From an uncultured Oceanobacillus sp. (GTDB lineage: Bacteria; Bacillota; Bacilli; Bacillales; Amphibacillaceae): DNA of 33,178 nucleotides. Shown one piece after another: positions 15,990 to 22,990 of this stretch. The notes under the pieces were generated by a model, which made no database searches, was not told the DNA's origin, and worked only from the letters and a program-made list of their open reading frames with translations. A program made the position numbers and the translations under genes. The DNA is taken from contig CALKWU010000234.1 of the NCBI GenBank assembly GCA_938004015.1, positions 1-33,178 of the forward strand, given 5' to 3'. Numbering within the stretch: the first letter of the stretch is position 1; every line of letters begins with the position of its first letter.

Positions 15990-17101
15990 AGGGAATTTTG
16001 TTGGCAAAATTCACATCATTCATCCGTGGACCTTGGTTATTTCTCATATTTACAGGAATGTCCATCGTTTTCACATTAATCATCGGCAACATCGGTCATG
16101 GCTTCGATCGCATCGGCGTTCCGATTACAGGAGATGAATCCATCAAGAACAGTGCCATCGGAAAAGCTTTAGAAGAGAATGACGTATATGATTTCGCATG
16201 GCGGGAAAAGGATGCTCTAGAAGAAACCGTCCGGCGGGGAAATGCTGAAGCCGGAATCATCCTCGAAGAAGACGGATACGAAATGATCGTCGGGATCGAG
16301 TCACCGAACGTCCGATTGATCGAACAAACCGTAGCGGAATTATATGCGAAGATATTCCGGGAAGAAGCGGTGCTTGGGTTATTTGCCGGAAATGAAGAAC
16401 AAAAGGATAAATTCTTATCCGATTACCATGAAGCGATGGAAAACCCGGTGTTCACCATCGAAAATCAAACATTCCAAAGTGCTGAGAGTTTCATCTTTGA
16501 CCGGGGACTCCATTCCATTTTTGGATTCACTTTGTTTTTCGTCATCTTCACGATTTTTTACAGTGTCATGCCGATTTTGATTGAGAAAAAAGAAGGCATT
16601 TGGGATCGGATGATTTTATCACCTTTGAAGAAATGGGAAATGTATATCGGTAATTTAGTGTATAGCTTCATCGAAGGATATTTGCAAATCCTCGTCATCT
16701 TTTTCGCATTCCGCTTTTTATTCGACATGGATTTCCATGGAAAATTCGGCGAGATTTTGCTCATTATGTTGGCCTATACGTTTACAATCGTTTCCTTAGC
16801 GATTTTTGTGACGGCGATTGTGAAAAACACGCAGCAATTCAATGCAGCACTTCCAATCGTGGCAGTGAGCATGGCGATGATCGGTGGAGCGTTTTGGCCG
16901 ATTGAAATCGTACAATCGGAATTTTTGCTCGCCTTGTCGAAAATCAATCCTCTGACATACGGCATGCAAGCGTTGAATGATTTGGTCATTTATCAGGAGC
17001 CGTTTGAAGTCGTGATGATGCCGGTGAGCATTTTGATATTGATGGGAGTCGTATTTATGGGAGTCGGCATCCATCTGATGGAAAAAAGACATTTACAATA
17101 A
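15986..17101 (+). CDS. ABC-2 type permease (LnrN-like)
   Basis: A 371-aa second permease with the same layout as its neighbour: a helix at residues ~14-36, an extracytoplasmic part to ~185, then about five helices. The segments AIVKNTQQFNAALPIVAVSM and LALSKINPLTYGMQAL correspond to the conserved ABC-2 core. The ATG at 15986 is chosen for its 4-nt ATGA overlap with the previous gene; an earlier in-frame start at 15923 lies deep inside that gene. It is the last gene of the exporter unit, followed by a strong terminator. The two permeases are similar in size but clearly diverged. Confidence 0.88.
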   Translation: MKGILLAKFTSFIRGPWLFLIFTGMSIVFTLIIGNIGHGFDRIGVPITGDESIKNSAIGKALEENDVYDFAWREKDALEETVRRGNAEAGIILEEDGYEMIVGIESPNVRLIEQTVAELYAKIFREEAVLGLFAGNEEQKDKFLSDYHEAMENPVFTIENQTFQSAESFIFDRGLHSIFGFTLFFVIFTIFYSVMPILIEKKEGIWDRMILSPLKKWEMYIGNLVYSFIEGYLQILVIFFAFRFLFDMDFHGKFGEILLIMLAYTFTIVSLAIFVTAIVKNTQQFNAALPIVAVSMAMIGGAFWPIEIVQSEFLLALSKINPLTYGMQALNDLVIYQEPFEVVMMPVSILILMGVVFMGVGIHLMEKRHLQ

Positions 17102-17122
17102 AATTTGTCATTTTGAGGAAAG

Positions 17123-17167
17123 TAAAGGTATTCGCCGATTTTGAATGGCGAATACCTTTATTTTTTT
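17123..17167 (+). terminator. intrinsic terminator of the ABC exporter unit
   Basis: A perfect 14-bp stem (17123-17136 with 17147-17160, 10-base loop) is followed by seven T residues. Confidence 0.92.
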
Positions 17168-17204
17168 ATATAATAGAGTAATAGAAATCGAGAGGAGCAA
17201 AGGT

Positions 17205-18164
17205 TTGAAAAGAAAGAAAAAATGGCTGAAACTGACAGTTGCACTTGTCACTTTGTTATTGATCATAGATATCGGTGCCGGCGTCTTTTTTTACAAATTG
17301 GCGATTGAACGCGGCCCGAAAGATTTTTTGAATGGCAATTCCGATTTGGAAGTATCCGCCGAAGCGATGGATGTGTTCACAAAAGGCGATTGGCGCCAGT
17401 GGGCCGATGAACAGCCTTTTGAATATTGGGAAATGACCTCCTTCGATGGGCTCAAGCTTCAAGGATACTTTTTGGAAGCTAGAAAACCGACGAACAAGAC
17501 GGTTGTCTTCGCCCATGGTTATTTAGGCCGGGCACGGGATATGGCATTGTTCGGCCAATATTACTACGAAGAACTCGGATTCAACATGTTCACCGCAGAC
17601 AGTCGTGGCCATGGACGGAGTGAAGGGGATTACTACGGTTTTGGTTGGCATGACCGTTTGGATTACGTCGCTTGGATCGACCGGATCATCGAAGAACTTG
17701 GCGACGATGCAGAAATCATTTTACACGGACTGTCGATGGGAGCGGCTACCGTTTTGATGACCTTGGGGGAGGATTTGCCGGATAATGTGAAAGTGGCGAT
17801 TGCGGACAGCCCATATTCCGGTGTTTATGATCTATTCGATTATCAGCTCGGGCGGATGTTCCGGTTGCCGAGTTTTCCCATCCTTCCGACGACTGCAATG
17901 GTGACGAACTGGAAGGCCGGCTATACGTTCAAGGAAGCGTCGGCGCTCGCTCAGGTGAAAAAAGCGGAAATCCCGATCCTCTACATTCATGGTGGAGCGG
18001 ACACGTTCGTACCGACCGAGATGACGGAATTGTTGTATGAAAATACACAATCGGAAGCGGAAATGTACATCGTTCCCGGAGCGAATCATGGGGAATCCAT
18101 CGTCCTTGATCGGGAAGGATATTTGAATACATTAAATGCATTTTTAGCAAAACATTTAGATTGA
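17205..18164 (+). CDS. membrane-anchored alpha/beta hydrolase (YqkD-like)
   Basis: A 319-aa serine hydrolase. A basic N-terminus and one hydrophobic segment (residues ~8-31) anchor it in the membrane with the catalytic domain probably outside. The triad is visible: S177 in GLSMGAA, D266 in GGADTFVP and H295 in GANHGES. HGYLGRARD (104-112) provides the oxyanion region and GHGRSEG (135-141) is a family motif. It resembles B. subtilis YqkD; the substrate is unknown. A TTG start at 17205 is chosen because AGGAG lies 7 nt before it and the protein then begins with a proper signal anchor; an in-frame start at 17145 would lie inside the preceding terminator. A TATAAT at 17169-17174 may be its -10. 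Confidence 0.85.
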   Translation: MKRKKKWLKLTVALVTLLLIIDIGAGVFFYKLAIERGPKDFLNGNSDLEVSAEAMDVFTKGDWRQWADEQPFEYWEMTSFDGLKLQGYFLEARKPTNKTVVFAHGYLGRARDMALFGQYYYEELGFNMFTADSRGHGRSEGDYYGFGWHDRLDYVAWIDRIIEELGDDAEIILHGLSMGAATVLMTLGEDLPDNVKVAIADSPYSGVYDLFDYQLGRMFRLPSFPILPTTAMVTNWKAGYTFKEASALAQVKKAEIPILYIHGGADTFVPTEMTELLYENTQSEAEMYIVPGANHGESIVLDREGYLNTLNAFLAKHLD

Positions 18165-18219
18165 AAAAGGGGCTGTGGACGGAAAACGAGTGAGTTTTTT
18201 TCCGAGCTACAGCCTCTTT
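18164..18219 (-). terminator. intrinsic terminator of the small membrane-protein gene
   Basis: A 13-bp outer stem (18166-18178 with 18207-18219, some G-U) encloses a second stem (CGGAAAA with TTTTCCG). On the minus strand it ends in TTTTT. It lies 20 bases past the minus-strand gene and may also stop the hydrolase gene. Confidence 0.75.
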
Positions 18220-18239
18220 GTTCATGTTGAACAGAGTCT

Positions 18240-18500
18240 TTATTTGTTTGTCGTTCTGGTGCCGGTAAATTTATTCTGGATGACATACGCAATGGAAGCA
18301 GATAGCAAGGCTAAAAATAATGTCACTAAAAAGCTGCTGTTATTTCCTATGATGACAACTTCTTGAGAGAGGTTGACACTTGTATTCCAAGCCTCTGAAA
18401 CATCCGGCGTATACAAAAGGGTGAGAAGCATTCCTGAAAGAACTTCGAAAATAGTAAACAAGATGATAAAACAAAGGGCAAAGATCAAATATTTTTTCAT
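18240..18500 (-). CDS. small membrane protein of unknown function (86 aa)
   Basis: I do not recognise this protein. It has two hydrophobic segments (residues ~4-33 and ~55-77) separated by an outside-type loop (YTPDVSEAWNTSVNLSQEVV), and a basic tail (NKFTGTRTTNK). The ATG at 18500 is chosen because AGGTGG lies 8 nt upstream; the upstream in-frame GTG codons overlap that site. A near-consensus promoter and a terminator frame it, so it is a genuine single-gene unit between the hydrolase and the divergent arg operon. Confidence 0.7.
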   Translation of the reverse strand: MKKYLIFALCFIILFTIFEVLSGMLLTLLYTPDVSEAWNTSVNLSQEVVIIGNNSSFLVTLFLALLSASIAYVIQNKFTGTRTTNK

Positions 18501-18529
18501 GACTGGCACCACCTACCTTGTTTCCACCC

Positions 18530-18558
18530 AGTATAAAATATTAATTTCCAAAAGTCAA
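18530..18558 (-). promoter_or_regulatory. sigma-A promoter of the 86-aa membrane protein gene
   Basis: On the minus strand TTGACT (18558-18553), a 17-base spacer and TATACT (18535-18530), ending 30 bases before the ATG. Confidence 0.7.
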
Positions 18559-18601
18559 ACGCTTTAGTTCATCTTTTGGGAACAAATTTTTATAAATGCA
18601 C

Positions 18602-18630
18602 TTGCATATTTATACACATCTATGTATAAT
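18602..18630 (+). promoter_or_regulatory. sigma-A promoter of the argCJBD operon
   Basis: TTGCAT (18602-18607), a 17-base spacer and perfect TATAAT (18625-18630). ARG-box-like sequences overlap its -35 and start regions. Confidence 0.75.
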
Positions 18631-18646
18631 GATGAATAATTAATTT
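18603..18646 (+). promoter_or_regulatory. putative ArgR/AhrC operator (ARG boxes)
   Basis: TGCATATTTATACA (18603-18616) matches the ARG-box core TGAATWWWWATTCA at 12 of 14 positions and covers the -35. TGAATAATTAATTT (18633-18646) matches at 11 of 14 and covers the transcript start. The centres are 30 bases apart, on the same face of the helix. An arginine-responsive repressor bound here would block transcription. Confidence 0.55.
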
Positions 18647-18665
18647 GGAAAGCGAGTTGTTGACA

Positions 18666-19706
18666 GTGAAAAAAGCGGGAATTATTGGTGGAACGGGCTA
18701 TGGAGCAATTGAATTGATCCGGTTATTGGATACACACCCCAAAATGGAAGTGGTAAAAGTGTATAGCCACTCCCAAAGCGGAGAAGTCCTTTCGTCAATT
18801 TATCCGCATCTCATAAATAAAGCAGATATTAAGATGGAAAAGTTGGATCTTGACTGTTTGGAAGAAGAGGTCGATATCGTGTTTCTGGCTACCCCGGCAG
18901 GCGTCGCCAAAGAAATTGTACCTGAATTACAAGGTGGCAATTTGCAAGTGATTGATTTATCCGGAGATTTGCGGCTGTCATCACGAGAAGACTATGAAAG
19001 ATGGTACGGAAAACCAGCCGCGCCGCAACACACGTTGGATGAAGCGGTCTATGGGTTGACGGAAATTTATAAAGATGAAATCAAACAGGCAAAAATCATT
19101 TCCAATCCGGGCTGTTTTCCAACCTCAGCTTTGTTAGGCTTGATTCCGGCATTGCAGTTAGGTCTTATCGATTCGAAAGGGATTGTCATCGACGGGAAAA
19201 CCGGCGTCTCCGGAGCTGGACGGACGCCGACTGCGGCTACCCATTTTTCGGAAACGAATGACAATGTATCGCCTTATAAAATCGGGAAGCATCAGCATAT
19301 TCCTGAAATCGAACAGTACTTGTCGCAGGCGACTGATGAACAAGTGACAACGATTTTGACGACCCATCTCATTCCGATGACCCGGGGATTGATTTGCACG
19401 ATGTATGCCAATTTAGAAGAAGAAGTGACGACGAAACAAATGTTGAAAAACTATCAATCTTATTTTGAGGACGATCCGTTCATCCGGATTTTACCGGAAG
19501 GACAATTTCCTGTGACAAAAGCAGTCCAAGGAAGCAATTTCTGTGACATCGGTATTTTAGTGAATGAGAGAACGAACCAATTGATCGTAGCTGCGGCCAT
19601 CGACAACCTCGTCAAAGGTGCTGCCGGGCAAGCGATCCAAAATGCAAACATAATGAATGGTTGGGAAGAGGGACTTGGATTACAAATGATTCCAATGTAT
19701 CCATAG
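18666..19706 (+). CDS. argC: N-acetyl-gamma-glutamyl-phosphate reductase (ArgC)
   Basis: Third step of arginine synthesis: NADPH-dependent reduction of N-acetylglutamyl phosphate to the semialdehyde. It is 346 aa, normal length. The N-terminal Rossmann motif GGTGYGAIELIRLL (residues 8-21) and the active-site cysteine C150 in SNPGCFPTSALLGL are present, as is GVSGAGR. The GTG at 18666 is chosen because it gives the standard N-terminus MKKAGIIGGTGYG; the ribosome binding site is weak (GGAAAG or GCGAG), so in-frame TTG codons just upstream cannot be excluded. It is first in argC-argJ-argB-argD, with the next start 12 nt after its stop. Confidence 0.93.
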   Translation: MKKAGIIGGTGYGAIELIRLLDTHPKMEVVKVYSHSQSGEVLSSIYPHLINKADIKMEKLDLDCLEEEVDIVFLATPAGVAKEIVPELQGGNLQVIDLSGDLRLSSREDYERWYGKPAAPQHTLDEAVYGLTEIYKDEIKQAKIISNPGCFPTSALLGLIPALQLGLIDSKGIVIDGKTGVSGAGRTPTAATHFSETNDNVSPYKIGKHQHIPEIEQYLSQATDEQVTTILTTHLIPMTRGLICTMYANLEEEVTTKQMLKNYQSYFEDDPFIRILPEGQFPVTKAVQGSNFCDIGILVNERTNQLIVAAAIDNLVKGAAGQAIQNANIMNGWEEGLGLQMIPMYP

Positions 19707-19718
19707 GAGGAAGTTGAC

Positions 19719-20945
19719 ATGACTTTAATGAAAACCAAAACATTTAACGTGTTGAAAGAGGGGAATGTCACCACGCCAAAAGGATTTGAGGCGGGTGGTG
19801 TCCATATCGGAATACGCAGAAAAAAGCTCGATTTTGGCTGGATCCATTCGGAAGTGCCAGCGACTGCGGCGGGCGTCTATACATTGAATGCATTCCAAGC
19901 AGCTCCGCTCAAAGTGACGAAAGACAGTCTTGCCAAAACCGGGAAAATCCAAACGATCGTCGTGAATTCCGGAAATGCCAATGCAGTGACCGGCATGCAA
20001 GGCTATCAAAATGCGTTGGAAACACAAGCGTTGGCGGCCGAGAAAAAAGGAGTTGCCAAAGACCTCGTCGCAGTCGCATCGACAGGATTGATCGGTGTCC
20101 AGCTACCGATGGAGAAGATCCACAAAGGAATTCAAGCGATGCATTTGGAAGAAAACCAAGGTGCCGAACGGTTCGAGCAAGCGATTTTAACGACAGATAC
20201 CGTGACGAAACATGCAGCGGTGCAACTTGAAATCGATGGGAAAACAGTGACGATTGCCGGTGCGGCGAAAGGTTCCGGGATGATTGCACCGAATATGGCG
20301 ACGATGCTTTCTTTTATAACGACAGATGCAAAAGTGGAACAGAAAAGTTTAGAAAAAGCATTGCGTCAAGTGACGGATCAATCGTTCAACATGATTACAG
20401 TCGACGGGGATTGCAGTACGAATGATATGGTTCTCGTCCTGGCGAATGGCATGCAGGAAAATGAAACATTGGATGAAAATCATCCGGACTGGTCCGTGTT
20501 TGTCAACGGTTTGCAATATGTGTGCCAGGAATTGGCTAAACAAATCGCCCGTGATGGGGAAGGGGCGACGAAATTGATTGAAGTGCAAGTGGAAGGGGCG
20601 GTTTCCGACAAAGCGGCCGGTGAAATCGCAAAAGCGATCATTTCCTCCAATCTAGTGAAAGCGGCTGTTTATGGTTCCGACCCGAACTGGGGGCGGATCA
20701 TTTGCGCCGTCGGATATAGCGGTGAGCCGTTGGATGCCGATAAAGTGACGATTTCCTTAGGGGATATAAAAGTCGTGGAAAAAGGCTTGCCTCTTGATTT
20801 TGATGAAAGAGCCGGAACGACCTATTTGGAACAAGACACGGTCACCATCCATGTCGATTTAAATAGCGGAGAAGGGGAAGCAACCGCATGGGGATGTGAT
20901 TTGACCTATGAATATGTGAAAATCAACGCTTCCTATCGAACGTGA
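19719..20945 (+). CDS. argJ: glutamate N-acetyltransferase / ornithine acetyltransferase (ArgJ)
   Basis: It transfers acetyl from N-acetylornithine to glutamate, closing the acetyl cycle of arginine synthesis; many Bacillus-type enzymes also use acetyl-CoA and then replace ArgA. The 408-aa precursor cleaves itself: KGSGMIAPNMATMLSFITTDA carries the A194-T195 cleavage site, and T195 becomes the N-terminal nucleophile of the beta chain. VVNSGNANAVTG, DGDCSTNDM and SDPNWGRIICAVGYSG are further family motifs. AGGAGG lies 8 nt before the ATG. No argA is seen in the window, which fits a bifunctional enzyme but does not prove it. Confidence 0.95.
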   Translation: MTLMKTKTFNVLKEGNVTTPKGFEAGGVHIGIRRKKLDFGWIHSEVPATAAGVYTLNAFQAAPLKVTKDSLAKTGKIQTIVVNSGNANAVTGMQGYQNALETQALAAEKKGVAKDLVAVASTGLIGVQLPMEKIHKGIQAMHLEENQGAERFEQAILTTDTVTKHAAVQLEIDGKTVTIAGAAKGSGMIAPNMATMLSFITTDAKVEQKSLEKALRQVTDQSFNMITVDGDCSTNDMVLVLANGMQENETLDENHPDWSVFVNGLQYVCQELAKQIARDGEGATKLIEVQVEGAVSDKAAGEIAKAIISSNLVKAAVYGSDPNWGRIICAVGYSGEPLDADKVTISLGDIKVVEKGLPLDFDERAGTTYLEQDTVTIHVDLNSGEGEATAWGCDLTYEYVKINASYRT

Positions 20946-20955
20946 GGTGAAATCA

Positions 20956-21756
20956 GTGGAATTTGTCGTATTGAAAGTCGGGGGAAGTATTTTAGAGAAA
21001 CTCCCGCAATCATTTTATGACACAATCGTTGATTTGAAGAAAACAGGAACCATCCGTCCGATCATCATCCATGGTGGGGGTCCGGAAATCGATGACATCT
21101 TGGAACGGATGAATGAAAAGAGCGAATTTGTCGATGGTTTACGGGTCACGACAGAAGAAGTGCTAGAAGTCGTCGAGCAAGTTTTGAGTGGCCGTTTGAA
21201 CAAACAAATCGTCACGAAAATCCAGCAAAGCGGGGGAACGGGCATCGGTTTGAGTGGGGTGGATGCGTCGTTACTGCAAGTGGAGCCGCAAGATGCTACC
21301 GGAAAACTCGGCTATGTCGGTAAGGTGGAAAAAGTGAATAAAAAATGGCTTGAAACGCTCGTTCTACATGGGGCAATCCCCGTCATTTCACCGATCGGGA
21401 TCCATAAGTCCGGCCAACATTACAATGTGAATGGCGATACCGCCGCAGCAGCGGTTGCTGAGGCTTTACAAGCAAAGCTCATCCTGATCAGTGATATACC
21501 TGGTGTCATGGAAGAGGTCAACGGGAAAAAAGTCGTCCTCCCAAGACTGACCAAAGCGGAAATCGAGGAGAAAATTTCCAAAGGCATTATTTATGGAGGG
21601 ATGATACCGAAAGTGAATTCCGCTTTAAAAGCGGTTTCATCCGGAGTGAAGGAATCGGTCATCATCAATGGTCTCGTGCCGGATGATTTGAAAGCTTATT
21701 TGAACGGAGGAAAGGTCGGAACGAAAATCGTTTTAGGAGAGATTCAACATGTCTAA
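20956..21756 (+). CDS. argB: acetylglutamate kinase (ArgB)
   Basis: Second step of arginine synthesis: ATP-dependent phosphorylation of N-acetylglutamate, a member of the amino acid kinase fold. It is 266 aa. The nucleotide loop KVGGSIL (near residue 7), the substrate loop IIHGGGPEI, NVNGDTAAAAVAEALQA and GGMIPKVNSAL are all present. The GTG at 20956 is chosen because GAGGTG ends 6 nt before it; the GTG at 20947 is part of that binding site. The short N-terminus lacks the extra helix associated with arginine-sensitive hexameric enzymes, so feedback inhibition by arginine is not expected from sequence. It overlaps argD by 8 nt. Confidence 0.94.
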   Translation: MEFVVLKVGGSILEKLPQSFYDTIVDLKKTGTIRPIIIHGGGPEIDDILERMNEKSEFVDGLRVTTEEVLEVVEQVLSGRLNKQIVTKIQQSGGTGIGLSGVDASLLQVEPQDATGKLGYVGKVEKVNKKWLETLVLHGAIPVISPIGIHKSGQHYNVNGDTAAAAVAEALQAKLILISDIPGVMEEVNGKKVVLPRLTKAEIEEKISKGIIYGGMIPKVNSALKAVSSGVKESVIINGLVPDDLKAYLNGGKVGTKIVLGEIQHV

Positions 21757-22945
21757 TTTGGTGAATACGGAAAAACAGTCGTCAGTGATGAACACGTATG
21801 CCCGTTTCCCTTTGACGATTGTAAAAGGAAAAGGCAGTTATGTGTGGGATGATCAGGGAGAGAAATATTTGGATTTCACTTCGGGGATTGCAACTTGCAA
21901 TTTGGGACACGTGCCGGATACGGTACAGGAGGCTTTAAAACAACAATTGGATACGTTGTGGCATGTATCCAATTTATATCATATCCCGAACCAGGAAAAA
22001 TTGGCTGGAATTCTGACGGAAAACAGTGTGATGGATGCCGTCTTTTTCTGCAACAGTGGTGCCGAAGCGAATGAAGCGGCAATCAAGTTGGCTAAAAAGT
22101 ATGCAAAAGATAAAGGGAATGAGGAGCGTACAGAAATCGTCACCTTCAAACAATCCTTCCATGGCAGAACAGGAACGACGATGGCGGCTACAGCCCAAGA
22201 AAAAATCCATCAAGGCTTCACACCACTCACTCCGGGATTCCGCTATTTGCCGTATAACAATATGGATGCATTGAAAAAAATTGATAACGGAAAAACGACA
22301 GCCGTCCTTTTGGAACTCATCCAAGGTGAAGGTGGTGTCCATGTTGCGGATAAAGAATGGATTCAAGCATTGGCACATCTTTGTAAAGAACAGGATATTT
22401 TACTCATGTTCGATGAAGTGCAAACGGGAATCGCCAGAACAGGCACACTATTTGCATATGAACAGTATGACGTCGAGCCGGATGTGATCACCTTGGCGAA
22501 AGGGCTGGGTTCCGGTTTTCCAATCGGAGCCATGCTTGCGAAGAAACATGCCGCTGCATCCTTCGCACCAGGGACCCATGGCAGTACATTCGGCGGCAAT
22601 CCGTTGGCAGCGACTGCAGGCTATGCGACGGTGAAAACGATCATCGAAGAACAAATCGCAGAAAATGTGAAGCAGATGAGCGGTTATTTTCTGGAAATTT
22701 TAAAGGATTTGAAAGAAGAGTTTTCCGAGGTGAAGGGGATCAGAGGCAAAGGTTTGCTCCTCGGGCTGGAAATTGAAGGAGACGCAGCGGAATATATCAC
22801 AGCACTCAGGGAAAAAAAAGTCCTTGCACTGTCAGCCGGTGAACACGTCCTCCGGATATTGCCGCCACTTACGACAACGACTAAAGAAATCGACGCATTC
22901 ATTCAGGCATTGACCGAAGTGTTGAAAGGGCGTTGCCATCAATAA
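21749..22945 (+). CDS. argD: acetylornithine aminotransferase (ArgD)
   Basis: Fourth step of arginine synthesis: PLP-dependent transamination between N-acetylglutamate semialdehyde and glutamate. It is 398 aa, class III aminotransferase. K251 in ITLAKGLGSGFPIGAM forms the Schiff base, D222 in MFDEVQTG contacts the pyridine nitrogen, and CNSGAEANEAAIKLAK and HGSTFGGNPLAATAG are conserved. The ATG overlaps argB by 8 nt, with AGGAGAG as ribosome binding site inside argB. In B. subtilis carAB and argF follow argD; here a terminator and a convergent peptidase gene follow, so the remaining pathway genes must be elsewhere. Confidence 0.95.
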   Translation: MSNLVNTEKQSSVMNTYARFPLTIVKGKGSYVWDDQGEKYLDFTSGIATCNLGHVPDTVQEALKQQLDTLWHVSNLYHIPNQEKLAGILTENSVMDAVFFCNSGAEANEAAIKLAKKYAKDKGNEERTEIVTFKQSFHGRTGTTMAATAQEKIHQGFTPLTPGFRYLPYNNMDALKKIDNGKTTAVLLELIQGEGGVHVADKEWIQALAHLCKEQDILLMFDEVQTGIARTGTLFAYEQYDVEPDVITLAKGLGSGFPIGAMLAKKHAAASFAPGTHGSTFGGNPLAATAGYATVKTIIEEQIAENVKQMSGYFLEILKDLKEEFSEVKGIRGKGLLLGLEIEGDAAEYITALREKKVLALSAGEHVLRILPPLTTTTKEIDAFIQALTEVLKGRCHQ

Positions 22946-22982
22946 AAATCATCCCCACCTATCAGACGAGGTGGGGATATGT
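22946..22982. terminator. bidirectional terminator between argD and the S9 peptidase gene
   Basis: A perfect 10-bp stem (22951-22960 with 22969-22978). On the minus strand it is followed by GATTTTTATT, a fair T-run; on the plus strand only by ATGTTTTG, so it works best for the peptidase gene. Confidence 0.75.
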
Positions 22983-22990
22983 TTTGGTAT

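Noticed and set aside
14727..17101. Gene duplication or fusion of the two ABC-2 permeases
   Set aside because: They share layout but not obvious sequence identity, and ATGA overlap of two permeases is the normal arrangement in this family.
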